From Cellvibrionales bacterium UBA2618 (GTDB lineage Bacteria > Pseudomonadota > Gammaproteobacteria > Pseudomonadales > Porticoccaceae), in NCBI GenBank assembly GCA_002339165.1, contig DDJS01000126.1, positions 42,481 through 48,230 of the forward strand: a stretch of DNA of 5,750 nucleotides. The letters are read 5' to 3'. The notes under the pieces were generated by a model. The model saw only the letters and a program-made list of their open reading frames with translations, did no database searches and was not told the DNA's origin. Shown piece by piece: positions 1 to 5,750 of this stretch; position 1 is the stretch's first letter, and the number at the start of each line of letters is the position of its first letter. The position numbers and the translations under genes were made by a program.

Positions 1-1665
1 AGCAACACACCGGTTTTTTATATGATGCGGGTGCGCGGCTGTCACGTCACCGGCGAGTTCACCGCGAAAAATAATCGCCCACCGGAATTCAGTACAAAAA
101 ACCATGTGGTGCCAAACCGCGAAGCGGAAAAAATCATCCTTCCACCGCACGTCTATCAGCAAGAAAAAGACAAGATCAGCAAGCGCTGGCCGGCGGCCAT
201 CGACTTTATTGTCGACAATAAACTCAATGAGTTTTTCCCGGGCAAACATAAGCACCTTGGTATTATTACCTGCGGAGGAACCTACAACACCGTTATTCGA
301 GCGCTGCAAAGGCAGGGACTCTCTGACAATTTTGGCAACGCGGACATTCCAATTTACGTGATGAATGTTGCTTATCCAGTGGTACCCGAGGAGGTCGTCG
401 ATTTTTGCGTTGGCAAAAGCCACGTCCTCCTGCTCGAAGAGGGACAACCTGAGTACATCGAACCGGCCATCCACACGATTCTTAGAAAGCGCGATATCCA
501 AACCAAAATCTATGGCAAAGATCTGTTCACGCAAACCGGCGAATACACCGCGCAAATTACTCTACTAGGAATAACACGCTTTTTAGAGATCCCCGGACTA
601 GCGCCCATCAGTAAGCGTTTTTCAGTCGAGCAAGTGAAAAATTTTAATTCGCCGCTCAGCGATGACGAGCATCAAAAGCTGCTCGCGGTTGTGCCACCTA
701 GGCCCTCGGGGCTGTGCACAGGTTGCCCAGAACGGCCACTTTTTAGCGCCATCAAACAAGTTCAGAAAGACCTCGGCCCATTTCACATCAGTTCTGACAT
801 CGGCTGTCATTCATTCGCCACGCTGGCGCCATTTAATCTCGGCAATACCATCATGGGCTACGGCCTGTCGTTGGCTAGTTCGTCGAGCATTCGCTCGGCG
901 CTACCGCACAAAGCAATCAGTATCATGGGCGACGGCGGATTCTGGCACAACGGCCTGTCCTCCGGCGTTGTCAGCGCGGTCTTCAACAAGCATGACGGCG
1001 TACTCATCATCGTCAACAACGGCTATTCCGCGGCCACTGGAGGTCAAGACATTCCCTCCATGGTCGAGCCAAACAACATTATCGCCACCACCATCGATGC
1101 CCCTCACTCCGAGCGCGATGATTCGGTGTCAATCGAACTCGCCTGCCGCGGCGCAGGCGTCGAATGGGTGCGCACGATCAGCACCTACAGCATTGAATTG
1201 ATGAAAAAAACTCTGAATGAGGCCCTGCAATCACCCAAACCCGGGCTCAAGGTCATCATTGCCGAGGGCGAGTGCATGCTGAACCGCCAGCGACGGATTA
1301 AACCACTGATGAAAAAATCCATTGTCGACGGCGCTCGCACGCTGCGCGCACGTTTTTACATCGACAGCCAAACCTGCACCGGCGATCATGCCTGTATTCG
1401 ACTCTCTGGCTGCCCATCACTAACCATCAAGCCAAGTAATGATAGCCTGCGCGAAGACCCAGTCTCCTATGTCGACAACAGTTGCGTCGGCTGCGGTGTG
1501 TGCGGTGATAACGTGCACAGCGCGGTGCTCTGCCCATCATTTTCCAAGATCGACCTGATACACAACCCCAATTGGCTGGATAAAGTGTCTTCATCGCTGC
1601 GTAAAAACGTCATCAAACTATTTCAACGCTACGATGAGTCGAAGAGACCTGGCCAACTATTGTGA
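1..1665 (+). CDS. iorA: Indolepyruvate ferredoxin oxidoreductase alpha-subunit-like protein (5' partial)
   Basis: This is the thiamine-diphosphate (ThDP) and Fe-S subunit of a 2-oxoacid oxidoreductase: 2-oxoacid + CoA gives acyl-CoA + CO2, with electrons passed to ferredoxin or a similar carrier, probably in the cytoplasm. The frame is open from base 1 (554 residues visible) and the residues before the ATG at base 22 (SNTPVFY) already match the family. The gene therefore starts upstream, and perhaps 150-200 residues are missing relative to the roughly 700-residue proteobacterial form. In visible numbering: end of the pyrimidine-side domain (RVRGCHVTG, about 10-18), a middle domain with GIITCGGTYNTVIRAL (from 87), CTGCPERP at 239-246, DIGC at 266-269, the ThDP/Mg motif GDG (310-312) to NN (339-340), then a ferredoxin-like tail with Cys 459, 465, 471 and Cys 495, 498, 501, 511. 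Asp462 sits where the first cluster would normally have its second Cys. The gene overlaps iorB by 4 bases. True substrate unknown: aryl pyruvate by family name, 2-oxoadipate possible from context. Confidence 0.93.
   Translation, partial: SNTPVFYMMRVRGCHVTGEFTAKNNRPPEFSTKNHVVPNREAEKIILPPHVYQQEKDKISKRWPAAIDFIVDNKLNEFFPGKHKHLGIITCGGTYNTVIRALQRQGLSDNFGNADIPIYVMNVAYPVVPEEVVDFCVGKSHVLLLEEGQPEYIEPAIHTILRKRDIQTKIYGKDLFTQTGEYTAQITLLGITRFLEIPGLAPISKRFSVEQVKNFNSPLSDDEHQKLLAVVPPRPSGLCTGCPERPLFSAIKQVQKDLGPFHISSDIGCHSFATLAPFNLGNTIMGYGLSLASSSSIRSALPHKAISIMGDGGFWHNGLSSGVVSAVFNKHDGVLIIVNNGYSAATGGQDIPSMVEPNNIIATTIDAPHSERDDSVSIELACRGAGVEWVRTISTYSIELMKKTLNEALQSPKPGLKVIIAEGECMLNRQRRIKPLMKKSIVDGARTLRARFYIDSQTCTGDHACIRLSGCPSLTIKPSNDSLREDPVSYVDNSCVGCGVCGDNVHSAVLCPSFSKIDLIHNPNWLDKVSSSLRKNVIKLFQRYDESKRPGQLL
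1662..1665 (+). other. GTGA stop/start overlap joining iorA and iorB
   Basis: The bases GTGA contain the GTG start of iorB and the TGA stop of iorA. The 17 bases before the GTG contain no convincing purine-rich ribosome site at normal spacing; the nearest (GAAGAG, 1641-1646) is about 15 bases away. Reinitiation by ribosomes finishing iorA would deliver the two subunits in balanced amounts. The overlap is seen directly; the coupling is inferred. Confidence 0.8.
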
Positions 1666-3209
1666 CCGAGAGCCCCGCTAAAACCATCAATATCATTCTC
1701 GCTGCCCTCGGTGGTGAAGGTGGTGGCGTGTTCACCAATTGGCTGATCGAAGTCGCCGAGAGCAACGGCTGGCTCTGCCAGTCGACCTCGCTAGCGGGTG
1801 TCGCGCAGCGCACTGGGGCGACCATTTACTACATTGAACTGTTCCCCAACGATCATCAACAGTCGTGTCCACCGGTGATGTCGTTGTTCCCGGCGCAGGG
1901 CGATATCGATATAGCGATTAGTTCCGAAATTGCCGAGGCCGGCCGGATGTTGCAACGTGGTTTTATCACACCGGACAAAACCACCTTGGTGACATCCACC
2001 CACCGGGTCTATGGTATCACCGAAAAATCGGATATTGGCGATGGCACTATGGACGCGTCGACAGTCCTCGAACTAGCCGCCAAATACAGCCACCGTTTGG
2101 TCAGCTTTGATATGTCTGAACTGGCGAAAAAACACAATTCAGTTATAAGCTCGGCGTTGTTTGGCGCCCTCGCCGGCTCCAATGCGCTGCCCTTTTCGGC
2201 ACAGAGCTTTAAAGATGTCATCGTCAGTACCGGCAAGGCGGTAAAGACTAACCTGGCCGCCTTCGACGACAGTTACCAATCCGCCCAACGCGCCGTCAAT
2301 GGCTCTCCGGTAGAGACCTACGAGCCAGATCGGTCGTCGACAAACGCGATGAAACTCGACACCGAAGCGCCATTTAGCATGCCCCTTGCCACCTCCTCCG
2401 GTGGCTCAGAGTTACTCGGCCGAGTGCACCGCGACTTCCCAATCGAGACTCACGAATTAATTTACCACGGTCTTCAACGCTTGATCGAATATCAAGATTT
2501 TGACTACGCTAACCACTATCTCGACAAACTGGACGAGATATTAAAGATCGATCAAGGTCAGCGAGGTTTTAACCTGACCAACACCACAGCACGCTATCTT
2601 GCGCTGTGGATGTGCTTTGAGGACATCCCTAGAGTCGCGCAATTAAAAATTCGCGCCAGCCGAATTGGCGAGATACGCCAAGAAGTTAAAGCCGACGCCG
2701 AACAAATCATTCATGTCACTGAATTTTTTCGCCCGCGCCCCGAGGAAATATGCGCGATGCTCCCCAAAAGTCTGGGAAGGGCGTTGTTGTCTAGCCGCCT
2801 CGGGCGAGGATTTCTTGAGCTTTTCGCCGGTGGTAAAAAGTTGCGTACCGATACGCTTGCGATCTATCTTACACTTCGCGTATTGGCCTCGTTCAGGGCC
2901 ATCAGGCGTCGCAGTCTGGGTTATGACGAAGAACTTAGAATGATCGCCAGCTGGCTCGATGCGATCAAACTCGCCGCCGCACGCGACCCTCAACTGTCTC
3001 TGGAGCTGGCCCTCTGTGGCCGGCTGGTCAAAGGTTATGGCTCAACCCGGCAGCGCACCACCGAGCAGGTTGTGTCGATAGCGGAATACTGTCGATCTTT
3101 CGCCAGTGCCAGCGCAAAAGAAATAAATAATCTGCGCTTATCTGCTATAACAGATGACGCCAACGAGGCTTTTAACCAAACTCTCATCCAATACCGTAAT
3201 CAAAGTTAG
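1662..3209 (+). CDS. iorB: Indolepyruvate oxidoreductase beta-subunit family protein with C-terminal extension
   Basis: This 515-residue protein is the partner of the upstream alpha subunit and supplies the gamma-type (CoA-side) domain of the 2-oxoacid oxidoreductase. Residues about 10-200 are the pyruvate ferredoxin/flavodoxin oxidoreductase catalytic domain: the glycine-rich loop GGEGGGVFTNWL (17-28) and the hallmark AGVAQRTGATIYYIE (45-59) are both intact. A low-complexity linker (about 205-255) leads into a mostly helical C-terminal region (about 260-510) including FFRPRPEEI (355-363) and LVKGYGSTRQR (455-465). I believe this is the region Pfam calls DUF6537, seen in the long beta subunits and in fused IOR proteins; archaeal IorB is only about 200 residues and lacks it. 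No Fe-S cysteine motif, signal peptide or membrane segment is apparent. The start is GTG at 1662, within the iorA stop. No strong Shine-Dalgarno sequence precedes it, so translational coupling to iorA is likely. The next in-frame Met is past the conserved glycine loop, which supports the GTG. Confidence 0.93.
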   Translation: MTESPAKTINIILAALGGEGGGVFTNWLIEVAESNGWLCQSTSLAGVAQRTGATIYYIELFPNDHQQSCPPVMSLFPAQGDIDIAISSEIAEAGRMLQRGFITPDKTTLVTSTHRVYGITEKSDIGDGTMDASTVLELAAKYSHRLVSFDMSELAKKHNSVISSALFGALAGSNALPFSAQSFKDVIVSTGKAVKTNLAAFDDSYQSAQRAVNGSPVETYEPDRSSTNAMKLDTEAPFSMPLATSSGGSELLGRVHRDFPIETHELIYHGLQRLIEYQDFDYANHYLDKLDEILKIDQGQRGFNLTNTTARYLALWMCFEDIPRVAQLKIRASRIGEIRQEVKADAEQIIHVTEFFRPRPEEICAMLPKSLGRALLSSRLGRGFLELFAGGKKLRTDTLAIYLTLRVLASFRAIRRRSLGYDEELRMIASWLDAIKLAAARDPQLSLELALCGRLVKGYGSTRQRTTEQVVSIAEYCRSFASASAKEINNLRLSAITDDANEAFNQTLIQYRNQS

Positions 3210-3224
3210 CCATTGACGAAATTT

Positions 3225-3229
3225 AGGAG
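3225..3229 (+). promoter_or_regulatory. Shine-Dalgarno site of gcdH
   Basis: AGGAG lies six bases before the ATG at 3236 and fixes the start of the glutaryl-CoA dehydrogenase gene. It sits in the 26-base gap after the iorB stop. gcdH thus has its own strong ribosome site, unlike iorB, and its translation need not be coupled to the upstream gene. Confidence 0.88.
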
Positions 3230-3235
3230 CAAATA

Positions 3236-4423
3236 ATGACTGCATCATCTTGGCCCAGTATGAATTGGGAAGACCCCTTTCTTCTTGCACAACAACTTAC
3301 CGACGAAGAACGCTTAGTCAGCGATACCGCAAGCCAGTACGCCCAGGACAAACTTGCTCCGAGGGTTCGCGAGGCCTACCAAAACGAACAGACCGACGTA
3401 ACAATCTTTCGCGAAATGGGTGAGCTCGGCCTGCTTGGATCGATGATCGAAGGCTACGGATGTGCCGGCGTCAGCTATGTCAGCTATGGCCTTGCCGCCC
3501 GCGCGGTGGAAATGGTCGATTCCGGCTATCGCTCGATGATGTCGGTGCAGTCAAGTTTGGTGATGTACCCTATCGCCAGCTTCGGTTCGGAGCAGCAAAA
3601 AGAGAAATATCTGCCCAAATTGGCGACAGGCGAGCTAATCGGCTGCTTTGGCCTGACCGAACCAGATCACGGCTCTGATCCCAGCGGCATGATCACTAAC
3701 GCCCGCCGAGTCGATGGCGGCTACGTTTTAAACGGTGCCAAAATGTGGATTTCAAATTCGCCGTTCGCCGACGTTATGGTGGTTTGGGCGAAGGTACCAG
3801 ACGACAACAACAGCATCAGAGGGTTTATTTTGGAGCGCGGCATGAGCGGTTTGTCGACCCCGAAAATCACCGGCAAACTGAGTCTGCGAGCGTCGACAAC
3901 AGGACAAATTGTCATGCAAGATGTGCACGTCAGCGAAGACGCAATGCTGCCCAATGTACAGGGCCTCAAGGGCCCAATGAGCTGCCTGAGCAGCGCCCGT
4001 TTCGGGATCGCTTGGGGCGCTCTAGGAGCCGCTGAAACCTGCTGGCGCGCGGCGCGCAACTACACTTTGGAGCGCAGTCAATTTAAGCGCCCACTGGCGG
4101 CCAATCAGTTGATACAAAAGAAACTCGCCGACGCCCAGACAGAAATTTTTATCGGCCTTCAGGCGTGTTTGCAAGCCGGTCGCCTCAAGGAGAGCGGCCA
4201 GTTATCCCCCGAGACGGTATCGATGATCAAGCGCAATTCTTGCGGTAAGGCGCTGACCATCGCTCGCGATGCTCGAGATATGCTGGGTGGCAATGGCATT
4301 TCCGATGAATACCCGGTGATGCGCCACATGCTCAACCTTGAAACGGTGAATACCTACGAGGGCACGCACGACATACATGCCCTGATACTGGGCCGCGCGA
4401 TCACCGGTATCGCGGCATTTTAG
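3236..4423 (+). CDS. gcdH: Glutaryl-CoA dehydrogenase
   Basis: This FAD enzyme of the acyl-CoA dehydrogenase family oxidises and decarboxylates glutaryl-CoA to crotonyl-CoA + CO2, normally passing electrons to electron-transferring flavoprotein. It serves lysine, tryptophan and some aromatic catabolism. At 395 residues it is full length and close to the mature human enzyme over its whole length. Key residues fit with a constant offset of five from human GCDH: catalytic Glu375 in NTYEGTHD (human Glu370), Arg99 and Ser103 in GYRSMMSVQSS (human Arg94, Ser98, which contact the glutaryl carboxylate). FAD-binding segments are FGLTEPDHGSD (138-148) and MWISNS (170-175); ARDMLGGNGISDE (346-358) is the C-terminal helical-domain signature. 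The start is supported by AGGAG at proper spacing and by the N-terminal WEDPFLLAQQLTDEER, typical of bacterial GcdH. It is the third gene of the probable iorA-iorB-gcdH operon; no gcdR regulator or CoA-transferase partner is visible. A non-decarboxylating variant or related dicarboxylyl-CoA substrate cannot be excluded by eye. Confidence 0.95.
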   Translation: MTASSWPSMNWEDPFLLAQQLTDEERLVSDTASQYAQDKLAPRVREAYQNEQTDVTIFREMGELGLLGSMIEGYGCAGVSYVSYGLAARAVEMVDSGYRSMMSVQSSLVMYPIASFGSEQQKEKYLPKLATGELIGCFGLTEPDHGSDPSGMITNARRVDGGYVLNGAKMWISNSPFADVMVVWAKVPDDNNSIRGFILERGMSGLSTPKITGKLSLRASTTGQIVMQDVHVSEDAMLPNVQGLKGPMSCLSSARFGIAWGALGAAETCWRAARNYTLERSQFKRPLAANQLIQKKLADAQTEIFIGLQACLQAGRLKESGQLSPETVSMIKRNSCGKALTIARDARDMLGGNGISDEYPVMRHMLNLETVNTYEGTHDIHALILGRAITGIAAF

Positions 4424-4424
4424 G

Positions 4425-4448
4425 CGCGGCCAACGGCGCGCTGGCGCG
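4425..4448. terminator. GC-rich hairpin between convergent genes (weak terminator candidate)
   Basis: The 40-base gap between the convergent gcdH and hydroxyacyl-CoA dehydrogenase stops can fold: bases 4425-4427 plus 4429-4432 pair with 4442-4445 plus 4446-4448 (seven pairs, one bulged G at 4428, nine-base loop). Neither strand has a T-run after the stem, so it lacks the usual intrinsic terminator tail. The convergent position makes some termination function plausible, but the gap is so G+C-rich that the folding may be incidental. Confidence 0.2.
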
Positions 4449-4463
4449 TGCACCCCGCGCGCA

Positions 4464-5750
4464 CTAGTCACCGAAACTTTCGCCCGCCTGCGCCATTCGC
4501 ACTAGCTTGGGTGCAGGCTGTTGATAGTCAAATATCGGCGACGGATAATAGCGCTTGAGGCCGTCGACAACCGCTTGCAACCCGCATCGGTCGGCATAAT
4601 ACATCGGCCCGCCCCGCCAGCGGGGAAAGCCGTAGCCGTTAATCCAAATTACATCGATATCACTCGCTCGTCGGGCAATCCCCTGGTCTAAAATACGCGC
4701 GCCCTCATTAATCAGCGTGTAGATCAGTCGCTGCTGAACCTCCTCGGGGTCGAGGCGGCGCTGCGCGAACCCCAAACGATCGGCCTCGCGACCAATCAGA
4801 TCCATCACTACGCCGTCGTTTTCGCGCTGCCGCTGGCGGTAGCGGTAGAACCCAGCGGCGGTTTTTTGTCCAAGCCGGCCCTGCTCCACGAGCAGATTTT
4901 CCGGTCGAAAGTAGCGCTCATCGCGGGGCGCGTCCGGCTTCATTTGACGTGCGCGATAACCGACGTCAAGACCCGATAAATCGGCGACTGCCAACGGGCC
5001 CATGGCCATACCCCAATCGGTCATAGCGGCATCAATCTGCTCAGGTTCGGCACCCTCTAAGAGCAAAAGATTCGACTCACTGGTGTAGTTAATGAACATA
5101 CGATTGCCGACAAAACCAAAACACAAACCTACCACGCAGGCTATTTTATCAATCCGTTTGGCGACGCTCAGGGCAGTCGATAAGGTCTCTATCGAGCTCT
5201 GTGTGGCGGCCACTACCTCGAGTAATTTCATGCGGTTTGCCGGACTAAAAAAATGCATGCCAAAAACTTTTTCTGGCCTTTGGGTGACCGCCGCAATAGC
5301 ATCGATATCCAGATAGGAGGTATTGGTCGCCAGAATGGTCTTTACATCGCACAGTCTGTCCAACTTAGCGAAGATCGACTGCTTCACCGAAAGATCCTCG
5401 AAGGCCGCTTCAACCACTAAATCGACATTTTTTAAATCCTCGTAATCGGACGATCCGCGGACATTAAACCAGCACGCAGCGCTCTGCGCAGAATCCATCT
5501 GACCCGCTGCCACCGCTCGCTGCAAGGTGCCGGTCAGCGACTGCAAGCCCTTCTGTAGATTGTCATGAGAGATATCCACCAGGACCACGCCGATGTCAGC
5601 GCTGGCGAAAACCATGGCGATAGCCACACCCATTGTGCCGGCGCCAACAATGCCCACCGTATTAACGTTCGCGGTGGCCGACTCCTCAAGGCTGCCAACC
5701 CGACAGACGCGCTCCGCCGATGCCGCGTATCGCATTGCCAGAGACTGCGC
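4464..5750 (-). CDS. 3-hydroxyacyl-CoA dehydrogenase, probably C-terminal half of a fused enoyl-CoA hydratase/dehydrogenase (5' partial)
   Basis: This enzyme oxidises (S)-3-hydroxyacyl-CoA to 3-oxoacyl-CoA with NAD+ in beta-oxidation. The frame stays open to the window edge; 428 residues are visible. Counting from the Met encoded at 5735-5733: NAD fold GIVGAGTMG (28-36), Asp54 ending the second strand (NAD rather than NADP preference), Ser140 in NTSYLD, catalytic His161 in GMHFFSP, Glu173 in LLEVV and Asn211 in FVGNRM. All four catalytic-site residues are offset by three from human HADH (Ser137, His158, Glu170, Asn208). Two C-terminal 3HCDH domains follow (about 207-300 and 330-415), the second with NGYGFPRWRGGPMYYAD. 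Residues before the NAD fold (AQSLAMRYAASAER) resemble the linker after the hydratase domain in FadJ-type bifunctional proteins of about 700 residues, and the ATG at 5735 lacks a ribosome site. I therefore read that Met as internal, with an enoyl-CoA hydratase domain beyond the edge. It converges on gcdH; with crotonyl-CoA as substrate it would yield acetoacetyl-CoA. Confidence 0.9.
   Translation of the reverse strand, partial: AQSLAMRYAASAERVCRVGSLEESATANVNTVGIVGAGTMGVAIAMVFASADIGVVLVDISHDNLQKGLQSLTGTLQRAVAAGQMDSAQSAACWFNVRGSSDYEDLKNVDLVVEAAFEDLSVKQSIFAKLDRLCDVKTILATNTSYLDIDAIAAVTQRPEKVFGMHFFSPANRMKLLEVVAATQSSIETLSTALSVAKRIDKIACVVGLCFGFVGNRMFINYTSESNLLLLEGAEPEQIDAAMTDWGMAMGPLAVADLSGLDVGYRARQMKPDAPRDERYFRPENLLVEQGRLGQKTAAGFYRYRQRQRENDGVVMDLIGREADRLGFAQRRLDPEEVQQRLIYTLINEGARILDQGIARRASDIDVIWINGYGFPRWRGGPMYYADRCGLQAVVDGLKRYYPSPIFDYQQPAPKLVRMAQAGESFGD

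Noticed and set aside
22..24. ATG at base 22 as the start of iorA
   Set aside because: The frame is open to base 1 and the preceding residues (SNTPVFY) fit the family; about a quarter of the expected protein would be missing and no ribosome site precedes this ATG.
662..1201. Overlapping 179-codon plus-strand open frame inside iorA
   Set aside because: It lies in another frame of a strongly conserved gene and its translation is an unrecognisable Arg/Ser/Pro-rich sequence. The same applies to the other short frames inside iorA, iorB, gcdH and the dehydrogenase gene.
3143..3151. Extended -10-like TGCTATAAC near the end of iorB, a possible internal promoter for gcdH
   Set aside because: It matches TGnTATAAT at all but the last base but has no -35 element at proper spacing and lies in coding sequence. 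A single short match is expected by chance; 5'-end RNA mapping would decide.
3140..3155. Small inverted repeat ATCTG-CTATAA-CAGAT
   Set aside because: Five base pairs inside the iorB coding sequence with no following T-run; too weak to call an operator or terminator.
3213..3218. TTGACG in the iorB-gcdH gap as a -35 box
   Set aside because: The matching -10 position would fall on the gcdH start codon, where there is no TATAAT-like sequence.
1..5750. tRNA, rRNA, CRISPR, insertion sequence or attachment-site signals
   Set aside because: Nearly all bases are covered by four conserved metabolic genes, the gaps are 26 and 40 bases, and I saw no tandem or dispersed long repeats.

Overview
This window is an ordinary-looking bacterial chromosomal segment, densely coding, at roughly mid-50s % G+C, with four protein genes and no RNA genes, insertion sequences, CRISPR arrays or long repeats that I can see. 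The proteins resemble those of aerobic or facultative Pseudomonadota, most likely Gammaproteobacteria. That placement is an inference from remembered family resemblance (especially the GcdH protein and the proteobacterial-type two-gene IorA/IorB), not a search result.

Layout: (1) Bases 1-1665, plus strand: the C-terminal 554 residues of a thiamine-diphosphate and Fe-S 2-oxoacid oxidoreductase alpha subunit (IorA-type); its N-terminus lies upstream of the window. (2) Bases 1662-3209, plus strand: the partner beta subunit (IorB-type, 515 aa), which starts with GTG inside the iorA stop in a 4-base GTGA overlap and carries a long C-terminal extension after the usual gamma-type domain. (3) Bases 3236-4423, plus strand: a complete glutaryl-CoA dehydrogenase (GcdH, 395 aa) with a clear Shine-Dalgarno site, 26 bases after iorB. 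These three probably form one operon. (4) Bases 4464-5750, minus strand, convergent with the operon: the C-terminal 428 residues of an NAD-dependent 3-hydroxyacyl-CoA dehydrogenase. The sequence continues open past the window edge, and the visible N-terminal residues look like the linker of a fused enoyl-CoA hydratase/3-hydroxyacyl-CoA dehydrogenase.

Functionally the genes can be read as consecutive CoA-thioester chemistry. IorAB converts a 2-oxoacid oxidatively to an acyl-CoA. GcdH oxidises and decarboxylates glutaryl-CoA to crotonyl-CoA. The hydratase/dehydrogenase converts crotonyl-CoA to acetoacetyl-CoA. If IorAB acts on 2-oxoadipate, the set would be a lysine/tryptophan-type 2-oxoadipate to acetoacetyl-CoA route using an IOR-type enzyme instead of the usual lipoate-dependent 2-oxoacid dehydrogenase complex. 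If IorAB acts on aryl pyruvates, as its named family does, it would feed aryl-acetyl-CoA into another pathway and the neighbours would merely share a catabolic neighbourhood. The sequence alone does not decide between these. I found no clear sign of an undescribed system; the gene partnership and the Asp-for-Cys substitution in the IorA ferredoxin domain are the points most worth a second look.
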